Part shown: positions 1 through 14,100 of the stretch, piece by piece
Numbering within the stretch: position 1 is the first letter of the stretch
How the letters are laid out: each line of letters starts with the position of its first letter
From: Penelope pileata
Lineage: Eukaryota > Chordata > Aves > Galliformes > Cracidae
Assembly (NCBI GenBank): GCA_013396635.1
Contig: WBMW01004029.1
Span: 62,001 to 126,000 of the forward strand
Direction: 5' to 3'
Length of the DNA stretch: 64,000 bases
Program-made: the position numbers and the translations under genes
Notes under the pieces: model-generated
What the model was told of the DNA's origin: nothing
Databases searched by the model: none
The model's input: the letters and a program-made list of their open reading frames with translations, nothing else

Positions 1-3000
1 GCTGGCTTTGTAAATGTGTTGTCATCCATCTGGGATTACTGGTTCCAGTGTAATATAGTTTGGGACATGAGCTGGCTCTACAAATCCATCAGATGTGCTG
101 AAACTAGTGAGTTATTCTGGCACAGAGCATGCAGGGGAGCAAGGTACAGAGACCCAGTCCTTTGTGGGAGGTGGAATATCTAGGTGTGATTTATCACAGT
201 GGCAAACTGCCCCAAGTAATGGAAAGTATGAAGGTAAGTGGTATGCTTTTATAATATATAAATATATTTATTTTCAGGTGTATATTGGTATTAAACTATT
301 CATACACACTTAGATGTGTATGTCCTGTTTTTTCCTAAGAAAATTAGAGCAAATGAACAAGTGGAAGAGGAAAAAAGATGGGAAAAAAAAAAAGAGGAAA
401 GTAGTATTAGGACTCATAATTCACAAGGAAGGCTGTCTGTCATGGGGAGACAGCAGACTGGACACCAGCACTAGTTTGTTTCCACAGAATGTCTGTCCTT
501 TAAAATGCTATTTAAATTGAGAGTTTCCTTCCAATATATTTTTACATTGATAAGGAAAATCTCAGGAGTATTTTATCCCTTAATGCTGTTGAAACGAGTT
601 AAGTACTACTGAACTATTTATTTCATGTTTAAACTATAGGACAGCTTGACAACCATCTTGTTTTCTTGGCAATGATCAGTTTGTGTTCATTTTCACCCAG
701 TCTGAGGATATGTCCCAATTCAAGGAACAATATGTAAGTTTTTATGAAACCCCAATTTAGCAAATTATTTGAGGATATGTTCCTTCTAAGCCATGGGCTA
801 AAATACCATTGACTTAAGTGTGGGCTTCACAGGGAAGGTGAAGCTTAGCTAATGCCTCAATGCCTTATTGAATAGTAAAACACTGAAGACCAGAAACACC
901 TTGAAAATGAAATACAATTTTTTGGTAACAAGAAAATACATTTTAAAAATCTTACTCTTTCACTTGTGTTTATTGTACTAATGTAACTGTGTAGTAGTAA
1001 TACAGTGCAAAACCTGCATGTACTTCCATGCATCCACATGCAGAACACACTTATTTTCTAATTTTACAATGTGAAAGTATGCAAAATAATGTACAAAAAG
1101 CAGAGATTTGATTCTGGACTTCAGTGAAATTTACAAAAGGTATTTTATGTTGAAATTCAAGATGTTTCTTTTCAATCTGAATGTGAGATGTCAAAGATCA
1201 AAACTTGTTTTAATTCTGTTGCTTAAGCAATGTTATGGCAGTACCTGATCCGTATGGAATTGGGTATGTTTTCAAGGTAACTCTTCTTAAAATGCATGTG
1301 GCAACAGCTTAATCTAAGCAAGCTTAGAATGTAGAAGTAAACTCTATTTCATCATTAGCTCTTCATGGTTCATTAGTTCTAACATTTGAAATTGGAACGC
1401 CACCTGGGTAAGAATGCATTAGATTATTTTCTGCAGCGCTGTCTATCTTGATATAATGCTGACTCTGTTATTCTTGCATCTAATGTATTCAAGTTGGCAT
1501 GGATGTGAAAGACATAATTCTCATTACATGTGCTAAGCCAAGCAGCAAGGGAAACAAGCCTGACTAAATGCTTGGATTTCAACCAATGGTGCAGCAAACT
1601 GATGCTGGTTCTGAAAATGAAAACTGTTACTGTATTTTCATCAGTTGGAAATAATGTGGGCTTTAAGAAATAGTTTTAAAACAGAACAACAACGAAAATG
1701 AGGACGCGGTTTTGTCAAGGTAATGCTCTTCAGCTGAAAAACATCAACATGAAAATTCTTGTGAATAATAAAGGTACTTGTTACTAATGACAATTGGTTA
1801 TTTTTACACTGAAGGACATACTGTGCAGCACTTGTATTTTGAGTTGATGCAGTCCTTGGCAGCAGCAGGAAGTAAAAATGGATCTAAACTTTCAGTACCA
1901 GTATCTGCTTCAAGAACTCCTGTAGGTCAGTTTTTCAGAATGCTTTAAAGCTAAGAAAGTTGCATCAGCAGAGTTCCAATTGTCCTTGAGAGCTTGATAC
2001 CAACTTTGAACTCCTTGCTTTCACCGCAGTATGTAATTGTCCCACTGTGTTTGTGGGCTGGCAGTGCTCTAAATAAGAGTACTGCTCTGTTCTTAGAAAC
2101 AAGCTATTCTCTCTTACGCTGCTAAGCTTCTTCTATAGCTTTTTTCTTTCCCAAATGCCTGCAGAGTGCATGGCTATTTATTAGCATGTGTGACAGCTTA
2201 AATGGCTCTTGTCAACAATTACCATTTAGAAAAGTGGCAGTCTTCATTTGCGGTGCTGTAACAAAAATGATCTCTAAAGATAAGTCTTGTGTGTCTCAAA
2301 ATATAAAGTGGTGTGTCTAATGTGTATTCTGTGTGAGCCTGAAAACAATTCAAAAATAATTTCTGTTCTAACAGGTCAATATGAAACATAATGCTAAGAT
2401 TTTTTTCAGCTTATCAAGACCAACTCTTCCTTCCGTTTACCAGAAAAGTTATTGCTCCAATGTAAATTTTGTTAAACATTTTTGCCGTAGCCAGTAAAAT
2501 TATTCACAATAGAGGGTAAAGTAGGTAGCATTGTAAGAGAAGGATTTCTGGTCAAATGTAAAATGGAGGGAAAGAGGAGAAGAAAGGGTTTCTAGCTGCA
2601 TTTCCAGCAATTCCAACAATATTTATGTTCTGGAGTATTGGCTTTTCTCAAAGTATTGCTTTTTGTTTTTTTTAATATAACAAACAGTCCTACCCCTACT
2701 GAAACTGCTGATTGGTAAAACACTAACTCCTGCGTGATGAGGGTTTGACCTTTGCAGTCTTTGTGTGCTACACACTGTGCCTTGTATGGAAATGGGTTCT
2801 GTGTACTCCAAAATTAGAGACCTGCCAATGTTGTCGCTAAATAGCTGTGTGAATAACTCCTTAAATCCAGGATGGATTTAAGATCAGAAAGATTTCAGTG
2901 GCACAGGAGAAAAGAATAAATGCGTCTGTTCACAGTAGTATGGAGCTTTAGTTGAAAAACAAAATCATGCTACGTGACAATCAGGCTTCCTTAGTCTGAA

Positions 3001-3536
3001 AGCATACAGAATTTGTAGCTGTGATGCAGTGTAGGTTAACACACAGCCCTTCTGTGAAGAATGTAGTCTCTGTAATAACAGCCTCCTCTTGGTTCTATGT
3101 ATCTGCAAGGAACTCAGTCTTACTTCCCAGATGTAAGCAAATTTTTTGGTAGAATTTTAAGCATAAAAGAAATACTTGAACAAACTTGTATCTATCTACT
3201 TTAATGTGAACCTGTTTATGTGCTGGTGAAAACAGCCTCAAACCTGTTCAATTTTTCTCTGTTTTTCCAGTCTATTACTTGACAATGACTTCAAGCTGTT
3301 TATAGCTAATTCCAGGGCAGATGTGTACATTGCTTGCATGGAGGGAGAACATGCATACTTAGTAGAGTATCTGTCCATTTGAAGCAGGTAAGGCAATTAA
3401 AATGATTTAATCATTGTAATTTATGTGCATAATCACATGCATAATATGTATGCAATTTTTATGTAGACGAGGGAGGAAAAATTCCTTTGCTGGGGCGTTA
3501 GGACGCAGAAAATTGATAGGTGAGGTATCTCAAGAA
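1..3536. other. Non-coding stretch, no gene seen
   Basis: No open frame exceeds 72 codons and none resembles a known family. The base composition is AT-rich with few CpGs, as in bird intergenic or intronic DNA. The only internal structure I noted is a spaced inverted repeat near 1.4 kb, listed separately. The stretch from about 1380 to 1600 is richer in homeobox-like TAAT/ATTA cores and holds a CACCTG E-box, so it may be regulatory, but this is inference. Confidence 0.75.
1412..1490. repeat. Spaced imperfect inverted repeat
   Basis: GAATGCATTAGAT (1412-1424) and ATCTAATGTATTC (1478-1490) are reverse complements at 12 of 13 positions, separated by 53 bases. The arms do not extend further and I see no target-site duplication, so a small DNA transposon is not supported. 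The arms contain TAAT-type homeodomain cores and could be paired binding sites, or a chance match. Confidence 0.45.
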
Positions 3537-3605
3537 CACAGAATCACAGAATTGTAGGGGTTGGAAGGGGCCTCTAGAGATCGAGTCCTACCCCCCAAGG
3601 TGTGG
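3537..3605 (-). mobile_element. CR1 LINE 3' end fragment
   Basis: This is a short tail of a CR1 non-LTR retrotransposon in minus orientation. The signature is ACAGAATCACAGAAT followed by GGGGTTGGAAGGGGCCTC and a GAGATC block, the complement of the usual CR1 3' terminus. Only about 70 bases remain, as expected from the severe 5' truncation typical of CR1 insertions. It has no coding capacity. Confidence 0.85.
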
Positions 3606-4952
3606 GAGATGATTGCAAGTTTCAGTTTGATGTTTTTCATTTAAATCATTGCTCTCTTATGGGCTTATTTATTGTGGAAGCTAACCAGTAACAGTTTTCA
3701 GGAGAAATCTAAAAGTTAGGCTTAGAAGCCTGATGGACTATGTTGGGGAGGAATTTGAAACGTTCTGTGCATCAGGTACATCTTGCTGCATACCATATCT
3801 TCCTAGCACAACAAGGTTGGCTTCATTTGAAAAAATAAAATTTCAAAACTCAGTGGTGTAATTTGCAGTAGCTTTGTGTTAACAGTTTACTAACCATATA
3901 CATAAATTCATGAGATCTAAAGGTCTTACGTCTCTGTAAGAGTGTCCCTATTCTGGAAGATTCTGGGCATGACTAGAAACACTACTGATGTAAAGCTTTC
4001 ATGGAATTCCATAAATTGTACACTAAGCTTTTCTTAAACTAGAAGAAAAGATGACCTACTTAGTGAATAAAGAATGATGTGTACTGAGCAGCCTGGAAAC
4101 AGGTCAAAGCAAACTATAGCTGTTGCTCTTTGCCATATTAAAATGCTGCCCCTTAGCACTTCATTATTCTAGCCTGTAGCCCAGGATCAGAGCACCGTAA
4201 CATAATCTCTTTCTCTATCCCACACAGTTTTTGTCTTTGTTAGTATATGGTGGTTGTTTTTTTGTTATTTATTTTTATCTTTTTCCTGAGTCAACCATTA
4301 TTTTCTTCTTAAACAGTGCAAAATAATATTGTAGGTAAACTGAGAATCTATACTTCACGCACATAGTCTCTGATTTAGGAAAATATTTGAGCTGAATGTT
4401 TTTTAATTTCCAGAAGTATGTATTTGGGTCAATATTATTATGTGTTATGAAGAATGTTACTACTTGTGCTGTGTGGTTTTCAAGTAACTTTGTTATAAAA
4501 TAGTTGTTTTCTAAAGGGCAATACAACAAATACGTTGACATCCCAAAATAACTGCTTTGGGTTTAACAGATGCAAATACAGACAGCCAGACTGGGGGCAT
4601 AGTTTAGCCTTTATGGTAACAGTATACATTGAATATATGCTGTGTTCAGGCATAAATTTAGTCTTTTGTGTCACTGGAATTTTTTTAGTGAAATATGAAT
4701 TCACTGGGCATATTCATTAACAGACACCATTGTGCTTTATTTCTAATGAAACAAAACCTCAAAGAGCTGCACTTTGCTACCTTTTTCCCTACTATTTTGA
4801 TGAGTACATAATCTTAGAGTTCTAATCTATTGCTCTGGTATAAAAAGAATAAACTATATGCAAGACAACCCATCTGTTTGCTTTTACACCATAGAAAAGT
4901 CAATATAACGGGAAAACAGCCTGGATGAAACAGGAGAGTTTTCATCTGTGCC

Positions 4953-4966
4953 CCACCAGGCGGCCC
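4953..4966 (+). promoter_or_regulatory. CTCF-like core motif (weak)
   Basis: CCACCAGGCGGCCC resembles the CTCF core CCASYAGRKGGCRS with two mismatches. It is a motif match only, and such matches are common by chance. Confidence 0.2.
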
Positions 4967-6981
4967 TGTTGTGTTGGATTGCATTATGATAACCTAAAAT
5001 TAGTAGGGCTTGCCTTTGTGGTGCTTCTTGAAAATGTGGCAGACTTGTTGGAAAAGCTCTTGGGAGGATTTTGAACCATGGGTGATTACAGCATCTCTGC
5101 AGGTGCCACTGGACAATTAGGATTTAAATACAAGTACAGTGGAGGAAGGAAGCCCCTTAGCTTTTGCCATAGGACTTTGCTTTAGGATTGGATTCTGCAA
5201 AATTCAGTGATCTCTGAAAGTGCTAAGAGAACATCTCCTGCATGAATTCTGTCTGAGTTATCTTTTGAGAGCTGAGAATTTCTAGAAATGGTTCAGATTC
5301 TTCTATGAATCCTAAAATGGTCAGCCTCTTCCTCCTTCTGTTTGAGAAGGAATTAAAGGCCTAGTTCTGTTCTTACAAATGTAGCTGATAATTGCACTGC
5401 ACTGTGATTACTGTTTAGCTGCTGCTTGCAGTGATAGGATGCTTGCACTTCAGAAATGTGTTGCTAATGACCTTTCCTTGACACTGTAGTGAGATAAGCA
5501 CTTTCTATGTAGGGGATCAGAGATGATAAGCATTACTAAAGGCTGGGCTGTTTGCTATAGAACTCATCTGTTCTTTATGTATAATGCAGTTGTCTATTCT
5601 TAAGAACAGTGTACGCTGAAGAGCTGTGAACCCAAAACAATCAAGTTACAGCAGAGCATCCTTGGCTCAACAGCTGTACACACTCGCATGTTTGAGAAGA
5701 ACAAAACCCTGCAGTGAGAGATGCCAGGAACTATAAGGTACTAAATTTGTACACGTAAACAGTCATACTTGTGGGACTGCTGCTTATAAAGTTCTCCAGC
5801 TAAGTAAGATATGAGCAGCCAAAGTGAGCTTATCAGTGGTGGAAAGAGGGTGGGCATGGTCCATGTAACCAGTTGGGTTAGTGCTGCGACAGAATAGCAA
5901 GGGTAAATATGAACATAGCTATCAATGGTTCTCATGTTAAAAGCACAACACTAAAACTAACTGGGCAGAAAATACGCAGTGTGCCTGGGGGATAACAGAC
6001 TTCAGCAACTGCAGACTTGGAATTTGTGGAATGATGGCAAATGCAATCCCATAGCCGTTCTTTACAAAGCTTTCTCTCATTTTATGCATGCAAACAGACA
6101 TTCAAACACTTGTTCTGCAGATGCAGGGAGGAGAAAAAAGATTATTTTCTTTTAATTACACTTTCAAAAATAAGTACTGTAAGGTATTCTTGAAGTTTGA
6201 CAAATAATCTCTTTTTTTCCATGTTAAGAGTAACCTGTTTATAATAAGGCCAGGGAAACAATCAGCTTTAAAATTGAGGGCATCTACTCTTTTGTTTGCT
6301 GTACTGTTTGATGAAGATTAATCAATTCACCCTATGTTCTTTGCTCAAATACAGAAGCTATGAAAGCCTCTTAATCTATGTCTAAAGTACTATTGCTCTT
6401 ACTGAAATTGAATTTGCTGTGACCTGTCGCCAAATAGATGCAATAGGCTCATTCTTTTTCACTTCCTAAGTGTAGCTTTCCCATTAGCTAAGCTGGCCCA
6501 AGGCTTTGCTGCGTTAATTTACTTAATAAGGACTCTGAGTGAACTCCTTTCCATGCACGCTCTCCCAACAGTCTGTACAGGAACTTGGGGGGTGGAAGGC
6601 AATGGGCGTTTGTGCTAATAGCAGAATTAGTCATATGTAGGGATTTCAGTTTAAGAAGGATTAAAGCAGACTGGGGGTTGTTGGGGAACAAGTTGGCATC
6701 TTCCCTTCAGAATTTTTCACTGTCCTATAATCCACAGCAAAACTCAGCATTGTGAGCTTAAGGCTTCAAGTATTTTGGCATAAATTCACCCCAGAGAAGC
6801 TGGAACCTCCCTCGTTTTTAAGCTCCAAGATGACTAAGTTTTTGCTTTGAGGTACACTTACTTCATCTCTGAATTTGTAAGAACCATAAATACAAAATCC
6901 TGCAGCTTGCTTACCTTTTTTTGTCCAAAGTATATAAATAGGATCTTGATTGTTTCTTGAGTAGACTGAAGATCTTTCAGC

Positions 6982-6999
6982 TTTTTTTTTTTTTTTTTT
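6982..6999. repeat. Poly-T homopolymer, 18 bases
   Basis: Eighteen uninterrupted T residues. No adjoining SINE or LINE body is recognisable, so it is not an obvious retrotransposon tail. Confidence 0.9.
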
Positions 7000-7388
7000 G
7001 ATAATATATCTAGATCAGGGATTTATACCAATTTAATCTAAGAAAAAACTCCACTCCATGACACTGTGCAATGTGCTTCATACTTGCTGTTTTAGGAAAA
7101 CATCACAGGATCTGTAGGTTGCGTTAGTTCTTGGGATCCTTTGAACCAAAGGGATAATATGGTTGTTGAAACTCTTGTTTTTCCAAACAGCATTTAGAAG
7201 AAGAGTAGTGTCTGCATCTGTGGTCTCAGTGTAAAACCAAGAGCTCGTTGGTGTCCTGAGGAGAGTGACAGAGCAAGCAGGGACTCGTTCTATGGCCTCA
7301 GGCCTCTGCCAGATGATAAGAGAGCCCTGAAGCAACACAACAGTCTGGCAAGAGTAATTTTTCGAATAGCAATGATGAAGTCATTAAA

Positions 7389-7406
7389 AATATATATATA
7401 TATATA
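7389..7406. repeat. TA dinucleotide microsatellite
   Basis: About eight TA units follow a short A run. It is short and likely polymorphic in length. Confidence 0.85.
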
Positions 7407-10400
7407 GTTCAAAAAATAAGCTTTGAAAACCTCTTTGCTAGATGGTTAAAATTAGACAAATGTACTGAGGTGGGGATAGTGCTGGAGGCAATAAGGTCTT
7501 CTGCAGTTTAGTTTCATTGTGGCTAGAAGTACTTATCTGTGTAGAAGAGACTTGCTACCAGGATTTTGTTTGTCAGCCTTTTTGAGATGAATAGACATTA
7601 GCTGCAGAAGGACCTCAGGAGGAGGCTGTTGAGGTTGAAATAGTATTCTCTTTTCCTTTTTTGTACTGATCAGAGGTTTCAGGTTGATCACTGTGCAGCT
7701 GAAGAGCTCATGCTTCATGCCTTCCCAACAGACTGTAATCAGTAGTAGCCCATTGAGCTAATTGTTTGCTTCTTTGAGTGTTTGGAAACAACAAAATGAA
7801 GAGAGAAATAGAAAGAGGCAGGCTGCCTTCTTAACAAACTCCCAGAAGTAAGAGTCATTTTCTGTGCGCTGAAAAAGCCTGCAGCCCAACTCTCTCTTGT
7901 CTGAATGTGACATATTAGTCTCAGAGTTCCTTAAGAAAGAGGAGAATTACTGACCAGTGGGGCCATTTGTTTTTGTTTGTGTGTTTAAGGAAAAAAGCAG
8001 TAGCTATTACCTGGATCAAAATGAGTTGTTTGCTATAGATTTTTTTTTTTTTTTCCCAATCCTGATTCAGAGAACAGATAGCCATAGTGAAAATTCCAAG
8101 GATGATGATCTGAATTCTGTTGCCTTTCCAGTTAAAATACTGAATTTTGAAACTGCTGTGGAACTGCGCAGCTCCACAAAATAACAGATTAATGGTTGTA
8201 TTTTTCCTAGCTATTTCTCTATCACTCAGGGACTCAGCTACACATCTAAGAGCTGAGATTTGTGCACTAGGTTATTTTTTGACCAGATATCTTCTCTTTT
8301 ACAAAGGAACCTACAACTAAAAGTAGATACAATTCATGTTTATCTACTGTGTTGTGTCGGATACTAAAGCAATGGCCAAGAAGGCGTTCAACTCTAAATA
8401 TTTACTAACTCTTTGTTCCAAGATAAAGAACAAGCTGGCTGAGAAGTCTGTTCCTGCTCTTTGGAAGCTTCTTGTGCAAATCCACTGATGCCAAGAGGGA
8501 ACCCAAACAGAGATCTTTGAGGGCTTGATAGCTGCTGACTCTTAAGTGATTATAATCCTGGCCACCAGACTGCAAATATGTTTATTTCTTGATTTTTAGC
8601 TTTGACCATTGTAGTTTCTAAGCAGCCCTTTTCTACTTAAACAATGAAAAGGAAAGAAAACAAAAAGCCCCAAACCCACACACAACAAGAAAGTTTTAAT
8701 ATTGGGCTAATTACTCACTTTGCTACCTGAATGTTGCTTTTGTGACAACTATCATTAAGAATTTTTTGGTTGTTGTAGTAGCTAGAAGCCCAAGCAGACT
8801 TGAGAGCTCTCCCATCCTTCCTCAAAAGGCAAAAAATAGAATCATGAGAGGAACAGAAAGGATGAGGAAGAAAAATGTAGGGGTGAATTAATCTGTCTCA
8901 GACTAATAGTGGCAAAACTGTGCTAATCCTTGAGGTCAACTGAGATAGTGTGAGGAGTTAAGGCTCATTCACACTGAGCAAAGGTGTTATGAGCCTTCAG
9001 CAGAGCGCTTCTGTCCCCACTGCTCTAGCTCATGGTCCTGCATCTCTGCATGAACTGCTTCATCAGGGACAAACGAAAGCTCTGGGCTGGGGAAGGGGCA
9101 GCACAGGTAGCTGGGGGCTGTAACAGCTTTCCCCTGACAGCAGTGTTAACCTCAGCTTGCCTTACTGGACGTCTGTTCCTTTATCACTTTTTCTCTCCTG
9201 AGTGCATACTTTGTTATTCTGATGGAAATGTGGTGATATGCTGTGGGTTTTATGACAAAGTGGTGCATGGTATGTGAAAAAGTGAAAGGTACGTGTATTT
9301 TACCTGCAGCGTGCACAGGGGTTGAGCTGTTCCTCAGATTTTAATTTTAAATAGTTGTTTGGGTGAGACTTCAGCACCAATTGTTCTGAAAGAAGTGCTA
9401 GTTCAGAAGGGTTCCGTTTTGTGCAGCGCTTGGTTTTTTCTGATGTGGAATATTTCAGCAAGTGGGGTGGAAGATCACAGCAGGATGGAAATGCTGTGAA
9501 CACAGTCCTTTAGGCTCGTCTTTCCTGTTCTTAATGTCCTCATCTGTCTATATTAAAACTGCCTGGGATCTGTATAACTGTGAATTTCCACAAACAAATG
9601 AAAAGCTTTTTGCAAATATCATTTCCTTAATAGCGTAACTTTTGTCTGCTTTGACTTACCCGGATTTCTCGTAATTAGTGGAGAAATCCTCCATGCCGTG
9701 TGTACATGGGGGCACCGTGCAGGATTTATTTTTGTCTGTTTGAAAACCTGTTCTGAAATCTCCGAACTTCTTTTACAAATCAGTGGAGCAAAGCGGCTTT
9801 TGTGGAATTATCGCTGTGAATAAGACAAGATTCAAACCTGCTATCTGGAGAATTACATCTGGGAATACGTTTCACTGTGAACTTGCACTCTTTTTACTTG
9901 CAAAATCTGGCCTAAGCACGAATAAAAACCCTCACTAAGGGCTAAGTCCTAGAGTCCTCCTAGAGATGTGTGGACAGCAGTGAACAGTGCATACATATCC
10001 AAAGGCTGATTTAATCTCTGGGGAAATTATGTCTATTTTTGGGTTTTGGGATGTTTCTTATTTTGTAAAAACACTGCAAAAAGAAAGCAAAGAAGGCATT
10101 TCCTGCTGTGGAAGACCGGCTTCTCCTTGACTGGTTATACTGGCTAGCAAGTTCTGTAGTAGGACCAAATGAACACCGTTAATCTTCTGAAGTATTTAAC
10201 ACAAAACAAAGCGCTTTTCAGCACAGTCATGCAGAAGTACACAATTTGCAGCATTTTGTAGTTCCTATTTTGTTCATGTTGCTATGGCAAGCATTAGTTT
10301 TTCTTTTTTCTTTTTTAAATCAATCTCAAATGAGGAGTGGGCAGAGCAGTGTTTGTGAACGCAGACGTGCCATCTCCCAGTACCTTCTTTGCACTGGGAG

Positions 10401-11156
10401 CGCTGCCAGCAGCAGTGATGTGCTGTCAGACCTGGGGTGTCACAGGGTGCTTGATAAGGTGACTGCAGTGTGATCAGCACGGATTTGTTCTGGAGGGGAG
10501 CCAGCTTCCAAAGATCCTGCTGCATGTGCAGGAGACCCCTAGTGTTTAAAGATGAAGGACAAAGTCCAACTGCTTCAGGTAGGGCTGTGCCGGACTAACT
10601 GTCAGGACTTCCCCTGTGGGATTTGCGTAGAGCTCTCCCTCATACTAATGAGACTCCTGTACACGTGCAGGAGTGCATTACAGACATTGAATTCTGGTCA
10701 TTATATTTGAGGTGACCAGTGGGAGTACTACTATCCAACATGAACTTGCTTTCACTCTTGGAGACCAAGAGCACCATGCACCTCTTCGGAGCTCGTTGTG
10801 CACAGGGTGGTGAGGCAAGCTTGTGTCGTTGAAAGGAATGTTGAATGAATGAAAACCAGATCTTACCGTGATGCCCTTGTATTCAGACCACTTCCTTCCC
10901 CTTTTAGCTGTGTAACAACGAAAGAAAATGTTTCTTTCATTACTAAACCTCTTAGATTTGAAAAGCTGAAGGATGTGTTTCCTGCTGCTGTTCTGATCTT
11001 CCTGTTCTGTCTTCTCCCTCTCTGAGACTGGAAGACAGCATTCTGGAAAGCAAACCAAGGGAAATCACAGTTGTTGCCTCTTGGGGTCATGACTGAGTTA
11101 AGGAGACTTTCAGCAAGAGATTGCCACAATGGATGCTGTGTCCTTTAGGATGATTT

Positions 11157-11174
11157 AAAAAAAAAAAAAAAAAA
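11157..11174. repeat. Poly-A homopolymer, 18 bases
   Basis: Eighteen A residues preceded by a GATTT context. No retroposed body is recognisable upstream on the plus strand. Confidence 0.9.
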
Positions 11175-14100
11175 GCCTGGAAAATACCTCACTGGTGTGT
11201 ATTTAAAATGTGATATGTGCAAATTATGTGCTGGATGTTCTAAAAAGAACAAATGTTAAGCTTCAACACAAAGGGTTCTCAGGGGAGGGATTTCTTGGGG
11301 CTTTTTTGGTACGTTTGTTTCCTGATTGAAATATGAGGAATTCAGACCATGATAATTTTCTCAACTGATTCATGATTCCCTCCCACACTTGAACAAAACC
11401 GTAGAAAATGCTCCTTTCTTAAATCTGTCAGTTAATTTAAAATCCTGCTAGAATTTCTGTTAGAGAAAGCAAAGCCTTTCTGTTCACAAGATCTGGCTTT
11501 CTGGGCGGGTGGAAATTGATACTTTGGAGAATGGAGGGAGGTTGGGTTCTGCTATTCTTTTCCTTCTTTAAATCTTTTTTGCTTGAACTGACAGCAAGAT
11601 TCTGTCCTTGTCCTTCATGTTCGTGAGTCTCAGGAGAACAGCTCATACCATTTCTGTGCTATTTTTATTCCTTCCTCCTGGTAATCTATTGGTTCTTTCA
11701 GCCTAAATCAGGTCACCTTGAGGATTAAATAATGGTGTTATGGGAGGCCTTTTCTTGGAAAAAATCAGTTGGGTTTTCTTCTTTCTTTTTTTGGTTTATT
11801 TTGCTATATGAGAAGAAAGGAATGTTTTTTCCTCTGGAAAAGATTGAGTAGCTTTTTATTTTTGGTGCACTTAAGCTATAATATAAAGGTCTGGGGCACT
11901 TGATATGTTTTTCATGCTAAGAGAATAATTAATTTTAATTGCACTGATTATTTTACCATACTTTAGAGGTTAAGTGATTAGAAGTGACTATATATTATGA
12001 GGCAGAGTAAACTATCTTATCCAAACATCTATGAGTTGGCAAAAAATAGCTGCCATTTGGTGCGTGGAAAATGGCATTGCCTCAGCTCTGCTGCTGTAGT
12101 GATACAGCCTTGTACATCGTTCCCTTTAGCCTGGCTGTGTGTCGAGATGCCCCCATGAAAGCAGTAGGTGATTTATTATAACAGCATGTTTACAGCTCTG
12201 CTTTCCCTAGGTTAGAAGTAACCAAGGCATGAGTTTGAACAATGACTCTAGCTGAAGAATTCAGCTGACGGTGAGATTTTTCTTCTGCTGCTGAAATTTC
12301 CAGTTTTGTGTGTACAATACCTATACATTTTTTAATATATATCATGCATGTGTGTCTGTATTATGCATATATAAAGCCTCATAAAGAATTACAGCTAAAT
12401 GCAACTGCATTTTATGTAGATGGGCTTCATCTTTAAATACCGTAGCTCTCCTTCCCATGTAATGGGACCTCTGGAAGCTGACTCTCTTCCATATTTGTGC
12501 TAATCACAGTACAAGCACCTTACTGAGTGCACTGAGACTTTTTTATTTTTATATATACATACATACATAAAAATGTATAAACATTGGAATAGTGGAAGGT
12601 CTGGAAATCCATGTGGAAATTGAATGCAAATTCTTGGCAAGCAGCCAGAGCAAGTGTGAGAGGAAATATGATTCTCCTTTTTTTCCAGGTAGCTGGGTGG
12701 TATTTGATCCTCATCTACCCCAGACAGTTTATTGAAGCACTTATGTGCAGTGGAGTTGTCAATGACACACACACTTATCCGTTATCCTTAACTCTAATTT
12801 AGTTTTCCAGCACTAGAGCCGCATGCTGAGAGTCAAGTGGTGCTTTTGACCCCTGCATTCACAGTGATATCTATTCTAATGACTTATGCTGTCTGCTTAA
12901 TACTTTTGTTTTAGGGCATGAAGTTATTAGCAGGAACAGAGCCCAGCTCTCCAGCCTCCCAGCTGAGTATGTACTTAAGTTCAAACCAATGCTTTGTCAG
13001 CTCAGATCAGCCAAAACCACTTTGGTATTTTATTCTGTCTGGCTGTGATTTCTACCTGGATCATATTACTAAGTGCCTAAGCTGTGCCCACCTATGCTGG
13101 TGCACATGTGAAGAATGTTGGGTGAAAAGATGGCTGAAATGATCACTCATCTCTTCTATCCAGTTAATTTCCTAGAAGTACCGCCCTACTGATGCTTTGC
13201 TGTACAGTTTTGGTTGGATGTCTAGATGCTTTGAGTGCTCTCAGTCTTGTAAACCTTGGCAGCTCTTTTGCTTGCAACAGCAATAGTCTTCCAGCCTCTG
13301 GAGACCTCTCCATGCATGCTGCTGTGTCAGGACTGAATTATGGAGAAGCCAATTAGGACCCACACCCAACAAATTCTCCAGTGAAATAAAGCAGTTGACA
13401 GAGGTTGCCTTGATTCTGCTTATGGAGGTGTTTCTTAATAAGTCCAGGAACAATTTGATTATTAGGGAGTTTCTTGAGGCTCTTGAAAAATGACAGAATT
13501 TTCAGGGCTATTCTCATGCTTGCCTTGTTCGTGTGAGGCACAACCTGAGCTGGGATTTCAGTTTTTCCTGAGAGTTTCTTCCTTTATCTCCTTTTTCTCT
13601 GCTGTGAGCTTTGTGTAACTGAAGGAAGGAGAGGGCAAAGATGCTTCAGCAACTCAAATGGCAGCAGAACTCAGTCAGCTACATTAAAAACACAGAAAAA
13701 AAATGTTATGGCTAGTTTTACTGCTGAGACTGGAGGGCAGAAAGGTTTTTAAGTTGTCACTAGGGCGTAAGAGCTATTGTAGAGGTCCAGTTGCTCCTGA
13801 GCTTTGAATTCCTTCAATTTTCTTGACACAGCATGGTGTTTCATGTTTGATTTCAGCCACTTTAGCTTTTAAAAAGGAGGAGGAAACAGGCTGGTGGAAC
13901 TGCAGGTGAATGAAACTGCAGGCTGGGCTGGAAGAGGTGTATTTTGGTATCTAGAACAGCCTGGGACTGCCCAGCAGCATTCTTTACCTCCCATTCAGAG
14001 CCCATCTTAGTGAGGACCACAGGGTTCTCTCCTCTGGCAAAGGGGATGTAGCTCTTGGGTACTTCTGTCACTGATAACCAATGTTATAATAGCTTAGCAC

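Noticed and set aside
10678..11058. 126-codon minus-strand frame
   Set aside because: No family resemblance, with overlapping open frames on the same strand.
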